Positions 34,665 to 43,785 of a stretch of DNA of 64,000 bases are shown here, piece after piece (positions within the stretch are counted from its first letter, which is position 1; each line of letters starts with the position of its first letter). The position numbers and the translations under genes were made by a program. This DNA is from Pedobacter punctiformis (lineage in GTDB: Bacteria > Bacteroidota > Bacteroidia > Sphingobacteriales > Sphingobacteriaceae): contig NZ_JAPWGM010000007.1 in NCBI RefSeq assembly GCF_027213715.1, forward strand, positions 95,762-159,761. The letters are read 5' to 3'. The notes under the pieces are model-generated. The model was not told where the DNA came from, made no database searches, and saw only the letters and a list, made by a program, of their open reading frames with translations.

Positions 34665-36116
34665 CTAATTTTCTAAATTATCTCTTAAAATAGGTAAACT
34701 CATACAATGGAAACCACCTCTGGCTCTTGATAATTCTGCCGATGGCATTAAAATTAAAGTATCCGTAATGGTATTTGCATCAACCTTACCACTTTCTAAA
34801 TCCTGGATTAAATCTTTAACATTAACCACATTAAATCCACTTGCCTTAAATGCTTCAACTGTTTTATCATTACGATCGTAACCCAATACAACACCTTCTT
34901 TTATCGCTAAAAGATTGCATGAATCTGTCCATTGCTCTCTCGAGTCGTAAGGAAACTGATTGTTGCCGCTGTAAATAATTTTAGTAGGTTCTTTACTTTT
35001 TAAATCATTCTGACTGATGTCGTTTAATAAAGCTTCCACATGTTCAAAATGTTTTGGTTCGCCAGGATTTTTTTTGCTAAACTGTATAGCTGTAGTCGCT
35101 TCAAGGCGTTCAGGTTCTTTTAAAAAGTTAATCGGCTCATGCGGATTATATTTTGGAGAATGCGCAATCGAATTTAAAATTACCCAGGTATTCCGTTTAA
35201 CTTGTGTAAAAACGGTATCTAAATGCATATAATCGCGTTTACTCGGAATTTTAACCACGGTTACCTTTTCTACCACGTCATTATCAAATAATAATTTAAT
35301 TGCTTCGTTGGCACCTTCTTCGGATGTTCTTTCACTGCAACCAATTAAAACATGGTTTGGACTCACCATCATCACATCACCGCCTTCTAAAGTGGTGCGG
35401 AACTCTGGTTCATCACCCGGTCTTAAAAAGTGTTGTGTCGGATCAGGGATTTCCAGCACATTATTACGGTAAGATTCAAAAATAGGGTGGTTAAAAAAGA
35501 TATAACGCATTAAAAGCGTTTCACGAACGCGTGCTTTTTTTGCAGGTTTATTCAGTAAAATATGATTGTTTATCGTCGTTCCAACATCTCTGGTAAAGAT
35601 TAAATTAGGAATTGGCGCAAAAATCATGGTATCATCAGCCAATGTTCCTGAAATAAAAATTTCGGCCAGTTCCTGCGGCGGTGTTGCTGTAAGCTGCATT
35701 TGTAATTTATACGTGCAACCTTCAATAGCAGATACTGCCGCAACTAATTTTTTCCGGATAGATTCATTTTCCAGCACCTGGCTCAAAAGATTTTGAACCT
35801 CAATTACAGCATCAGAATTGTGGAAATCAGGGTGATTGGGCTTATAAAAACTCCTGTTAGCTTCTTCAGAATCAATTTGAACCAGCTTTCCTTTAATTTT
35901 TTCGGGGTCCAGAAAATACATCAGTAATTTGATGTAGTAATCATATTCATCTTTACGAATGGTATCCAGGTGTACAATATCTTCAAAAAGCCAGTCTTGC
36001 GCTTTTGATGGGACTACCTTGCCTAAACCACTATCGGGGCTGTGGACTAATAATTTGCGTAACCTGCCGATTTCTGTGTTAACACCTACTTTAAAATTTT
36101 GATTCTGCTCGCTCAT
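34665..36116 (-). CDS. Arginine deiminase-like protein
   Basis: The 483-residue protein has the arginine-deiminase pattern: IGRLRKLLVHSPDSGL at the start, IFTRDVGTTINNHI (Asp), TLEGGDVMM, YMHLDTVFTQV (His) and the C-terminal SRARGGFHCMSLPI with C471 as the catalytic thiol. Arginine would be converted to citrulline and ammonia, which CtlX downstream could process. It is longer than classical ArcA (about 410) by an insert of around 70 residues near the N-terminal third. ATG 36116 is chosen; the open frame continues upstream to 36323 but that part is not conserved-looking. Confidence 0.85.
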   Translation of the reverse strand: MSEQNQNFKVGVNTEIGRLRKLLVHSPDSGLGKVVPSKAQDWLFEDIVHLDTIRKDEYDYYIKLLMYFLDPEKIKGKLVQIDSEEANRSFYKPNHPDFHNSDAVIEVQNLLSQVLENESIRKKLVAAVSAIEGCTYKLQMQLTATPPQELAEIFISGTLADDTMIFAPIPNLIFTRDVGTTINNHILLNKPAKKARVRETLLMRYIFFNHPIFESYRNNVLEIPDPTQHFLRPGDEPEFRTTLEGGDVMMVSPNHVLIGCSERTSEEGANEAIKLLFDNDVVEKVTVVKIPSKRDYMHLDTVFTQVKRNTWVILNSIAHSPKYNPHEPINFLKEPERLEATTAIQFSKKNPGEPKHFEHVEALLNDISQNDLKSKEPTKIIYSGNNQFPYDSREQWTDSCNLLAIKEGVVLGYDRNDKTVEAFKASGFNVVNVKDLIQDLESGKVDANTITDTLILMPSAELSRARGGFHCMSLPILRDNLEN

Positions 36117-36386
36117 AAATAAATTAGTTGTTACAAATCTATCAGAAAAATTCAGATATGAGAATTGATATCGAAGATTTGAGAACAGCTTAATGTAAGG
36201 AATTTTGTTTATTGCACAGCGCTGAGCACATAAACCTTTTAGAAGCGGCAGCTCCCGTTCCAATTCTTCATCAGAATTAGGGACTATAGCGGAAAGAAGG
36301 GCTACGGGAACTGTTAAGCACAAAGGCAGCTTTCCAATACTTGGTTAAAATTGACAGACTGACCCTAAAACCTTTCCATTTTAGGC

Positions 36387-36418
36387 TTTCCTGCTTCCAC
36401 CTTTTTTCATTATTTTTG
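36387..36418 (+). promoter_or_regulatory. Promoter-like pair immediately before argS
   Basis: TTTC (36387-36390) and TATTTTTG (36411-36418) are 20 bp apart. The -7-like element ends 3 bp before ATG 36422, so the transcript would start at or next to the start codon. Confidence 0.45.
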
Positions 36419-36421
36419 GCC

Positions 36422-38194
36422 ATGAATTTTATTATTTCCGAAGCACAGCAGGCCATTAAAAAACTTTACAACGAAGAAGTAGCTGAAAGTGTAATCAACA
36501 TACAAGAAACCCGTAAAGAATTTGAAGGGCAGGTAACAATTGTTGCTTTTCCAATTATACGCTACTCTAAAAAATTGCCTGAGCAAACTGCAAATGAGCT
36601 TGGTGAGTATTTGGTAGCCAATGTTGCTGAGGTTACAAAATTTAATGTCGTTAAAGGATTTCTAAATTTAAGCATAGCCGAAAGTTATTTTCTTAACCTG
36701 TTTAACAAGGAAATTTTAAGCCCTGATTTTGGTGTATACCAACCCAACGGTAAAAAAGTAATGGTTGAGTATTCTTCGCCAAATACCAATAAACCTTTGC
36801 ATTTAGGCCACGTACGTAATAATTTATTGGGTTATTCGGTAGCCGAATTGCTTAAAGCTTACGGTTATGAAGTAGTAAAGGTAAATTTAGTTAACGACAG
36901 AGGAATTCACATTTGTAAATCAATGCTGGCCTGGCAAAAATGGGGCAATGGTGAAACACCTGAAAGCTCTGGCTTAAAAGGCGATCATTTGGTAGGGAAA
37001 TATTATGTGATTTTTGATAAAGAGTATAAAAAAGAAATAGAAGCCCTGAAAGCTGAAGGCAGCACTGAAGAAGATGCCAAAAAGAATGCCCCGCTTATTA
37101 AAGAAGCACAGCAAATGTTGCAACAATGGGAAGCTGGTGATGCAGCAGTAATTGCACTTTGGGAAAAAATGAATGGTTGGGTGTATCAGGGTTTTGATGT
37201 AACTTATAAAAATCTGGGCGTTGATTTTGATAAATTTTATTACGAAAGTGACACCTATTTGTTAGGAAAAGATACCATTAACGAAGGTCTTGAAAAAGGT
37301 GTTTTCTTTAAAAAAGAGGATGGTTCGGTATGGATAGACTTAACCGCTGATGGTTTAGATCAGAAACTGGTTTTACGTGCCGATGGAACTTCGGTTTACA
37401 TTACACAGGATTTGGGTACTGCCGAAAAGAAATTTGAAGATTTCGGTATGGATGAATCCATTTATGTTGTTGGAAATGAGCAGGATTACCATTTTAAGGT
37501 TTTATTCCTCATTTTAGAAAAACTGGGTAAAACCTGGGCAAAAGGTCTCTATCATTTATCTTACGGTATGGTTGATTTACCAAACGGAAAAATGAAAAGC
37601 CGTGAAGGAACGGTGGTTGATGCCGATGAATTAATCAGTGATATGATTACTACGGCTCGTGAAAAAACTGAAGAATTGGGTAAAACCAATGATTTTACAG
37701 ATGTGGAGAAAGACGAATTATATAAAAATATTGGATTAGGTGCTTTAAAATATTTTCTTTTAAAAGTAGAACCTAAAAAACGTTTACTTTTCGATCCGAA
37801 TGAAAGTATTGACTTTCAGGGGCACACCGGGCCATTTATTCAATATACCCATGCCCGTATTAAATCCTTATTGAGTAAAGCAGGTTATGTGTTTAAAACC
37901 GGAAATCAAGACTTCGGAAACATAATGCCTGTAGAGCTGGAAATGATTATACAGTTGGCTAAATATCCTGAAGAACTAGAAACCGCTGCTAAAGCACATA
38001 GCCCGGCAAGCTTGGCTAATTACCTTTTTGAACTGGCCAAATTATTTAATAAGTTTTACCATGACGTACCTCCAATTGTGAAAACAGAAGAAGGAGAGGA
38101 GAAACAATTTCGTTTAAACCTTTGTAAAAAAACAGCCGATATTATTAAATCGGGCATGTTAATTTTGGGCATTGCTTCGCCTGAGCGTATGTAG
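36422..38194 (+). CDS. argS: Arginyl-tRNA synthetase
   Basis: This class I synthetase charges tRNA-Arg. The 590-residue protein starts with the arginyl-specific N-terminal domain (MNFIISEAQQAIKKLY), has the HIGH motif as HLGHVRN in SSPNTNKPLHLGHVRN, and a KMSKS-like loop GKMKSREGTVV. The C-terminal DALR-type anticodon domain ends near FYHDVPPIV...RLNLCKKTADIIKSG. ATG 36422 is chosen because upstream in-frame residues do not resemble the family. It is divergent from the deiminase-like gene. Confidence 0.97.
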   Translation: MNFIISEAQQAIKKLYNEEVAESVINIQETRKEFEGQVTIVAFPIIRYSKKLPEQTANELGEYLVANVAEVTKFNVVKGFLNLSIAESYFLNLFNKEILSPDFGVYQPNGKKVMVEYSSPNTNKPLHLGHVRNNLLGYSVAELLKAYGYEVVKVNLVNDRGIHICKSMLAWQKWGNGETPESSGLKGDHLVGKYYVIFDKEYKKEIEALKAEGSTEEDAKKNAPLIKEAQQMLQQWEAGDAAVIALWEKMNGWVYQGFDVTYKNLGVDFDKFYYESDTYLLGKDTINEGLEKGVFFKKEDGSVWIDLTADGLDQKLVLRADGTSVYITQDLGTAEKKFEDFGMDESIYVVGNEQDYHFKVLFLILEKLGKTWAKGLYHLSYGMVDLPNGKMKSREGTVVDADELISDMITTAREKTEELGKTNDFTDVEKDELYKNIGLGALKYFLLKVEPKKRLLFDPNESIDFQGHTGPFIQYTHARIKSLLSKAGYVFKTGNQDFGNIMPVELEMIIQLAKYPEELETAAKAHSPASLANYLFELAKLFNKFYHDVPPIVKTEEGEEKQFRLNLCKKTADIIKSGMLILGIASPERM

Positions 38195-38284
38195 ATTGGT
38201 TATTGCTTAGTTTGTTTGAAGAATTTAACAAGTACCTGCAGAAATGTATGTATCTCATGGTTAATTAAATAAACTTTAAAATAA

Positions 38285-38318
38285 AAAAAATCCCCGGTCA
38301 ATGCGACAGGGGATTTTT
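38285..38318. terminator. Bidirectional terminator after argS
   Basis: AAAATCCCC and GGGGATTTTT pair around a 13-nt loop with A and T runs, between convergent genes. Confidence 0.85.
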
Positions 38319-38339
38319 CTTTTAAAATGTTTTACAATC

Positions 38340-39467
38340 TTAAAGTTCCTTTTCAATACCCGGTTTAACAGGTACTGGTTTTTTCTTTCTGAATGAAGAG
38401 AAAGACATTGGGCTTTTAGCAGGTCGTTCATCGCCCAATAAAACACCCCATTGTTTAAACATTTCGGTACGATCGAAAATAATTTTCAATACAGCTACAA
38501 TAGGCAGGGCCAGAAACATGCCTGATACCCCCGCGATGCTTCCACCAATAAATACCCCTAAAATGGCAAATAAAGCATTAATTTTTACTTTAGAGCCTAC
38601 AATTCGTGGCATTAAAATATTGTTATCCAAAAACTGAACAAAAGCAATAACCCCTAAAACAGTTACTACAGGCCATAACTCTTGCGAAGAAGTTAAAGTA
38701 AGCAGCACACCAATAATATTTCCAATTAAAGCACCCACATAAGGAATCAGGTTTAACATGGCAAATATTACCCCAATTAATAAGGCATGTTTTATACCAA
38801 TCAACATTAAAATACCACCCAGCAAAATGGTCATGTAAGAAATCTGGATCAATAAACCAATCAGGTAACTTTTTATAATCGATTCAGTTTCATAAATGGC
38901 TTCCTTTACTTTAGGATGATGATCCGTTTTAAACCACATGAAAATAAATTTCAATAAAATGTCTTTATAAAAAAGCATTAAATAGATGTAAATCGGTAAT
39001 AAACCAATAAAAACAAATACCCCGCTCAGGGTTAATGCAGCCCCACCAGCAAGTTTACCTCCCATGTTCAGCAAGTCGTTGCTCTTATCATCTATAAATT
39101 TTAATTGCTCTGTGGTAGAGTAGTGGGTAAGCTGGCTCACCCATTCGCTCAGCGATTTTAAGTGCAGAGCAACATTCTTTTTAATTTGAGGAAAATCTTT
39201 CACCAAAGCGCCAATCTGGTTGGAAAAAAACCAAACAATAAGGCCAACAAAAAGGGCAACCAATACAATGGGTAAAATAATAGATAAACTTTCGGGTACT
39301 TTTTTTCTTCTTAAAAAACGATAAACAGGTAGCAGCATAATGCTAACGAAAAAGGCCATTAATATGGGCATTATAATGTCGCGGCCAATTACAATTACTG
39401 CTACGACGGCCATCAGGCCAAGTAATTCTATCGATCGCTTAACCGTTAAAGGAAAGTTGTTGGTCAT
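38340..39467 (-). CDS. AI-2E family transporter (PerM/UPF0118)
   Basis: The 375-residue membrane protein has about seven to eight hydrophobic segments and the family pattern: paired N-terminal helices (LGLMAVVAVIVIGRDIIMPILMAFF), a long amphipathic middle, and LIPYVGALIGNIIGVLL followed by DNNILMPRIVGSKVKINAL. Family members have been linked to autoinducer-2 export or Na+/H+ exchange; the substrate here is unknown. The start is uncertain: in-frame ATGs exist at 39467, 39503 and 39542; 39467 gives the most typical N-terminus. Confidence 0.88.
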   Translation of the reverse strand: MTNNFPLTVKRSIELLGLMAVVAVIVIGRDIIMPILMAFFVSIMLLPVYRFLRRKKVPESLSIILPIVLVALFVGLIVWFFSNQIGALVKDFPQIKKNVALHLKSLSEWVSQLTHYSTTEQLKFIDDKSNDLLNMGGKLAGGAALTLSGVFVFIGLLPIYIYLMLFYKDILLKFIFMWFKTDHHPKVKEAIYETESIIKSYLIGLLIQISYMTILLGGILMLIGIKHALLIGVIFAMLNLIPYVGALIGNIIGVLLTLTSSQELWPVVTVLGVIAFVQFLDNNILMPRIVGSKVKINALFAILGVFIGGSIAGVSGMFLALPIVAVLKIIFDRTEMFKQWGVLLGDERPAKSPMSFSSFRKKKPVPVKPGIEKEL

Positions 39468-39648
39468 AATATCGCTTATTTGATTTTCAGGTTTAAACAC
39501 CATTAATTTAAAAATGTTTTCCCAATTCACAATGGAAACCACAATTTATAAATAATAAGGTCTTTTATTTCAATTTCCTTCTGTTAAATTATAACCGGTA
39601 AATGATAAAAAAGTAGCCATCATAAATGATAAAGCCATAGATAAACCC

Positions 39649-39656
39649 TATTTTTG
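39649..39656 (+). promoter_or_regulatory. -7 element of mnmE
   Basis: TATTTTTG matches TAnnTTTG. Transcription would start near 39663, after the in-frame codon at 39654, which supports ATG 39675 as the start of mnmE. The upstream element (AATG, 20 bp away) is weak. Confidence 0.45.
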
Positions 39657-39674
39657 CAGCTTTCAGAGAATAAT

Positions 39675-41033
39675 ATGAATCATCAGGATACTATCATTGC
39701 TTTATCAACACCTCCGGGTTCAGGTGCCATTGGCGTCATCCGTCTTTCAGGCCCCCAAGCCATCAGCCTGACCAATACGGTTTTTGCAGGTAAAGATTTA
39801 GAAAAACAAACCACACATACTTTACATTTTGGTTTGGTTAAAGATGGCGATCAGATTATTGATGAAGTAGTGGCAGGTTTATACGTTGCTCCAAAATCTT
39901 ATACCAAAGAAAACGTAGTGGAAATTTCTTGTCATGGTTCAAACTATATTATTCAGCAAATTATTAGCCTGTTAATCAGCAAAGGAGCAAGGGCGGCTAA
40001 ACCAGGTGAATTTACTTTACGTGCTTTTTTAAATGGAGCCTTTGATTTAAGTCAGGCCGAAGCCGTAGCCGATTTAATTGCATCTAACTCTAAAGCTTCT
40101 CATGATGTAGCCATGCAGCAAATGCGTGGTGGTTTTGCCAATGAGCTTAAAGCCCTTCGGGAACAATTGATTCATTTTGCTTCCATGATTGAATTGGAGC
40201 TCGATTTTGCCGAAGAAGATGTAGAATTTGCCAACCGCGATCAGTTGCGTAACCTAGTTACCAAAATTAATTACGTTTTGCGTCGCCTGATCTCTTCTTT
40301 TGAATTGGGTAACGTAATCAAAAACGGAGTACCTATTGTAATTGCGGGTAAACCCAATGTAGGTAAATCCACCTTGTTGAATGCTTTATTAAACGAAGAA
40401 AGGGCCATTGTGTCTGATATTGCCGGTACTACCCGTGATACCATAGAAGACGAATTAACCATTGGTGGCATTGTTTTCCGTTTTATCGATACGGCCGGAA
40501 TCCGTGATACGGCTGATATTATTGAAGCCTTAGGTGTAGAGCGCACCCTTGAAAAAATGAAACAGGCTAAGCTCATTATTTACATGGCCGATGTTGCCCA
40601 AACGCCGGCAGAAATAGAAGAACAGCTCAAGGGCCTAAATAAATTGGAAATTCCTTATTTAATTCTTTTAAACAAAGCCGATTTATTAAGCCCCCAACAG
40701 CATGAAGCATTTGCAAAACTCAATGTAGTCTTCATCTCTGCTAAAGAAAAATCAGGTATCGATGAATTAAAAGAAACCTTATTAGAACAGGTTAACCTGC
40801 ATCATATTAATACCAGTGAAACATTGGTAACCAATATCCGCCATGTAGAAGCCCTTAAACAAACTGAAAATGCCTTGCAAAGGGTGCTAGATAATGTTGA
40901 TAATCCAGTTACTTCTGACTTTCTGGCTATGGATATTAAGCAAGCTTTACATTATTTAGGAGAAATAACAGGTACGGTTACTACAGACGATTTACTGGAA
41001 AATATATTTACGAAGTTTTGTATCGGAAAGTAA
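39675..41033 (+). CDS. mnmE: tRNA modification GTPase MnmE
   Basis: MnmE with MnmG makes the aminomethyl-type modification at the wobble uridine of several tRNAs. The 452-residue protein has the N-terminal folate-binding domain (TIIALSTPPGSGAIGVIRLSG), a helical domain, the inserted G domain (GKPNVGKST, DIAGTTRD, DTAGIRDT, NKAD) and the invariant C-terminal FCIGK carrying the catalytic Cys. The gene is intact although a mobile segment begins directly after it; 3' ends of mnmE are known integration sites in other bacteria (for example for SGI1). Confidence 0.97.
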   Translation: MNHQDTIIALSTPPGSGAIGVIRLSGPQAISLTNTVFAGKDLEKQTTHTLHFGLVKDGDQIIDEVVAGLYVAPKSYTKENVVEISCHGSNYIIQQIISLLISKGARAAKPGEFTLRAFLNGAFDLSQAEAVADLIASNSKASHDVAMQQMRGGFANELKALREQLIHFASMIELELDFAEEDVEFANRDQLRNLVTKINYVLRRLISSFELGNVIKNGVPIVIAGKPNVGKSTLLNALLNEERAIVSDIAGTTRDTIEDELTIGGIVFRFIDTAGIRDTADIIEALGVERTLEKMKQAKLIIYMADVAQTPAEIEEQLKGLNKLEIPYLILLNKADLLSPQQHEAFAKLNVVFISAKEKSGIDELKETLLEQVNLHHINTSETLVTNIRHVEALKQTENALQRVLDNVDNPVTSDFLAMDIKQALHYLGEITGTVTTDDLLENIFTKFCIGK

Positions 41034-41076
41034 TAAACGATAAATAACGATAATAATCGCTAATTAAAACCTATTA

Positions 41077-41108
41077 AAAACCTTATAATCAATGATTATG
41101 AGGTTTTT
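41077..41108 (+). terminator. Terminator after mnmE
   Basis: AAAACCTTATAAT and ATTATGAGGTTTT pair (one G-T) around a 5-nt loop, followed by T residues. Confidence 0.7.
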
Positions 41109-41224
41109 TATTTCTTGATGATTTTTTATTTTTTTGTACCTTTCGTTAATATTTGTACCTTTATTAGGATATTTTTAAAAAAGTACAAATAAATACAGCT
41201 TTTGAAAAGGTTGGGAGAAATTAT

Positions 41225-41270
41225 GAAACATTCTGAAACATCAGGAAACACGCAGAAACAAATAGAAACA
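41225..41270. repeat. Five helically phased GAAACA repeats
   Basis: GAAACA occurs at 41225, 41235, 41245, 41255 and 41265, exactly every 10 bp, just before the HTH gene at 41277. Such phasing puts all copies on one face of DNA and is typical of binding sites for excisionase, integrase arm domain or a regulator. Confidence 0.7.
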
Positions 41271-41276
41271 ATTTAA

Positions 41277-41633
41277 ATGAGTTCGAATATCAGACTGAAT
41301 AGATTTTGCGAAGAGTGTAACACATTATTTGTTGCAAAGACTACAGTTACACGATTTTGTAGTAGGTCTTGTAATGGTAAAAATCTTAAGGGCAAAATCA
41401 AGCTTTTAAAAATTCAGTCTAGTAATCAAGAAACTGAAAAAAGAATAGAACAACCTAAGAAAGAGCTTGCCGAAATGCAATACTTAACAATTCAAGATAC
41501 ATGTAAATTATTGAATATAAGTAGGACTACTCTTTGGCGGTTGCTAAATCAAAAGGTTATAACGTCTCATAATTTAAGAGGTCGAAAAATTATTCAAAGA
41601 GTAGAGTTAAACAAATTATTTGTAAACGAATGA
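41277..41633 (+). CDS. Zinc-ribbon plus excisionase-like HTH protein
   Basis: The 118-residue protein has an N-terminal cysteine set (FCEECNTLFVAKTTVTRFCSRSC, C12, C15, C28, C32) that can bind zinc, a charged helical linker, and a C-terminal MerR/excisionase-type helix-turn-helix (YLTIQDTCKLLNISRTTLWRLLNQ, about 69-92). It overlaps the integrase start by 4 bp (ATGA), a common xis-int arrangement. It is likely to bind the phased GAAACA repeats 7-52 bp upstream and to steer excision or int expression. Confidence 0.75.
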   Translation: MSSNIRLNRFCEECNTLFVAKTTVTRFCSRSCNGKNLKGKIKLLKIQSSNQETEKRIEQPKKELAEMQYLTIQDTCKLLNISRTTLWRLLNQKVITSHNLRGRKIIQRVELNKLFVNE

Positions 41634-42757
41634 AGCAGAGCCACACAGTTAAACTAAGGGAAAAGAAATTGAATGATGGGCGATTAAGCCTTTATTTAGA
41701 TTTTTACCCACCAGTTTATATTCCCGAAACAGGCAAAGAAACTCGTAGGGAGTTTTTAAAAATTTATCTTTTTGAAAAACCTACAAATGCAATTCAGAAA
41801 GAACATAATCATGTCTGTAAAACAAAGGCAGAAAGTATTCGTGCTGAAAGAAGTTTGCAGTTCATTAATAAAAGCTTTGATTTTACAGACCGTTTATCCT
41901 CAAAAATGGATTTTCTTGCCTATTTCGAGCAAAAGGTTAAGAAACGTAACTCCTCAAAAGGCAATTCTGATAACTGGCTTGGCTCATTTAAATATTTAAA
42001 GCTTTTTACAGGTGGCAGATGTACGTTTGGGGAAGTAGATGAAAGATTTTGTGAGGGTTTTAAGGAATTTTTAAAAAACGTAAAATCCCTCAAATCTGAT
42101 ACCGTTGGATTAGCACAAAACTCCCAGTACAGTTATTTTAATAAGTTTAGAGCTTGTGTGAAAGAGGCTTTTGAAGAGCGATTGTTTTCTATTAATCCAA
42201 TTCTTCGAGTTAAAGGTATTCCGCAAGGAGAAAGTGAAAGGGAATATCTTACAATTGAGGAATTGAAAGCACTTTTTGATACCGACTGTGAACCAAACAT
42301 TTTGAAACGAGCATCTATATTTTGTGCTTTAACAGGTTTAAGATGGTCTGATATGATTAAGCTAACTTGGAGAGAGGTTCAGCATTCCGAGCAAGACGGA
42401 TACTTTATTCGTTTTACACAGCAAAAAACAAGTTCTAATGAAACACTGCCAATTGCTGACCAAGCTTATGACCAGTTAGGCGAAAGAGGTAATTTAGAAG
42501 ATAGAGTTTTTAAAGGTTTGAAATATTCTGCTTATACCAATGTTCAATTGGCACGTTGGGTAATGAGTGCAGGAATAACTAAGAAGATTACTTTCCACTG
42601 TTTTAGGCATACTTATGCTACTTTGCAGTTAACTATGGGGACAGATATTTATACAGTATCAAAACTCTTAGGACATAGGCATTTAAAAACCACAGAAGTT
42701 TATGCAAAGGTTATAGATAAAAAGAAAGTTGATGCATCTAAACGTATTGTTCTATAA
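41630..42757 (+). CDS. int: Tyrosine recombinase / integrase
   Basis: The 375-residue enzyme has an N-terminal arm-DNA-binding-like domain (about 1-80), a SAM-like core-binding domain (about 95-185) and a catalytic domain with all expected residues: R238 (TGLRWSD), H323 and R326 (HCFRH), H349 (LLGHRH) and the nucleophile Y358 (TTEVYAK). It would catalyse site-specific integration and excision of the element. It belongs to the Bacteroidota mobile-element type. The gene is coupled to the upstream HTH gene and followed 6 bp later by a hypothetical gene. Confidence 0.95.
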   Translation: MKQSHTVKLREKKLNDGRLSLYLDFYPPVYIPETGKETRREFLKIYLFEKPTNAIQKEHNHVCKTKAESIRAERSLQFINKSFDFTDRLSSKMDFLAYFEQKVKKRNSSKGNSDNWLGSFKYLKLFTGGRCTFGEVDERFCEGFKEFLKNVKSLKSDTVGLAQNSQYSYFNKFRACVKEAFEERLFSINPILRVKGIPQGESEREYLTIEELKALFDTDCEPNILKRASIFCALTGLRWSDMIKLTWREVQHSEQDGYFIRFTQQKTSSNETLPIADQAYDQLGERGNLEDRVFKGLKYSAYTNVQLARWVMSAGITKKITFHCFRHTYATLQLTMGTDIYTVSKLLGHRHLKTTEVYAKVIDKKKVDASKRIVL

Positions 42758-42763
42758 ATTTAC

Positions 42764-43699
42764 ATGGAAGATTTAAATAGTCCCGTAGCTTACATTGAAG
42801 TAAATAACTCACTTGATAGTTTTATCGCCAAGGCTCATTTTTCTAATTCATTTAAAGACATTGCAGAAAGATTTTATATAATCTATCATATGCTTTCAAG
42901 GAGATATTTTGATGCAAGGAATATGAGTGTCAACGCTGTCAAGTATGAGATTACTTTCATTTCTAGCAATTTAGAAATTAGCCCTTTAAAATTTGTTGGC
43001 GTAATTCAAGATGCAGATGATTTGCTTTCATTCTTAAGAGTTATGAAAATTAATTTAATGGATTTTATAAATGTCTTTTTAGAATTTATGAAAGCTAGCA
43101 AGATTTTACGTCTTCTTTATGCTTACGAACTTTCTACAAAGGAAACAATTACAAAGTATCCAAATTTAGCAAATACAATTATTCAAGACTGTTTAAATGA
43201 TTTTTTGAAATTTTTTCATGATAAAATTGTGTATTATGAAAAAGTCTTACGGCTTGATAGTTATGATCAATTTATTCATTTAAAAGACCCTGATAGAATT
43301 GAAGACGTTAAGTTGTATAATTTAAATGAAAATGAGTTTAATCAGATTGTAGATTTTTTTTCCACATTAGTTTTATATGGCCAACATTCAGAAGTTAAAG
43401 AAGAACTAGCTAATATATTCTCAGGAAGACCACGTTTAGACTATCTAACTTTACGAGGACAAAAAAATCAAATCGCCGATATTTTTTATCAGTTACATAA
43501 AAATGAAAAAGTTGATGCTAAAAATATAGTTACTTACAAGTATTGGATAAATGCAAGATTTAGGATTGCATCCGAAGGTAAGATTGATATTTTAAGGCCT
43601 ACTTTAGATGAAGTCTTTAAAGGTAAGGGTGTAGTAACTAAAAAGAAAAGGCCAACACTTCCAGAATTTTTAAAGTATCACATAGTTAAAAAGAAATAA
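42764..43699 (+). CDS. Hypothetical mobile-element protein
   Basis: The 311-residue protein is helical and acidic to neutral, with a basic end (TKKKRPTLPEFLKYHIVKKK). A C-terminal segment (YWINARFRIASEGKIDILRPTLDEVFKGKG) looks like a domain that recurs in proteins next to Bacteroidota integrases, but I do not know a function. It starts 6 bp after the integrase stop and so is part of the same operon; a weak stem (CCCC/GGGG, 43705-43721) follows. Confidence 0.7.
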   Translation: MEDLNSPVAYIEVNNSLDSFIAKAHFSNSFKDIAERFYIIYHMLSRRYFDARNMSVNAVKYEITFISSNLEISPLKFVGVIQDADDLLSFLRVMKINLMDFINVFLEFMKASKILRLLYAYELSTKETITKYPNLANTIIQDCLNDFLKFFHDKIVYYEKVLRLDSYDQFIHLKDPDRIEDVKLYNLNENEFNQIVDFFSTLVLYGQHSEVKEELANIFSGRPRLDYLTLRGQKNQIADIFYQLHKNEKVDAKNIVTYKYWINARFRIASEGKIDILRPTLDEVFKGKGVVTKKKRPTLPEFLKYHIVKKK

Positions 43700-43785
43700 G
43701 CCCCGAAAACCGATTAGGGGTATAATTATAGGATAGTTTAGCGATAATAATCATTAGTTATTATTTATCACATAAACATAATCCT

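Larger units (their letters stand above)
41048..43760. mobile_element. Integrase module downstream of mnmE with flanking direct repeat
   Basis: CGATAATAATC plus 8 further bases at 41048-41066 recurs at 43742-43760 (16 of 19 identical, first 11 exact) and brackets the zinc/HTH gene, tyrosine integrase and a hypothetical gene. The left copy begins 15 bp after the mnmE stop. This could be the att direct repeat of a small integrative element, with a larger island (to about 47.9 kb) attached. No insertion-free homologue was available to prove the ends, and the repeats are A/T-rich. Confidence 0.4.

Noticed and set aside
41223..41276. Short ORF of 17 codons across the GAAACA repeats
   Set aside because: The frame is incidental; the exact 10-bp phasing is not a codon period and explains the DNA better as binding sites.
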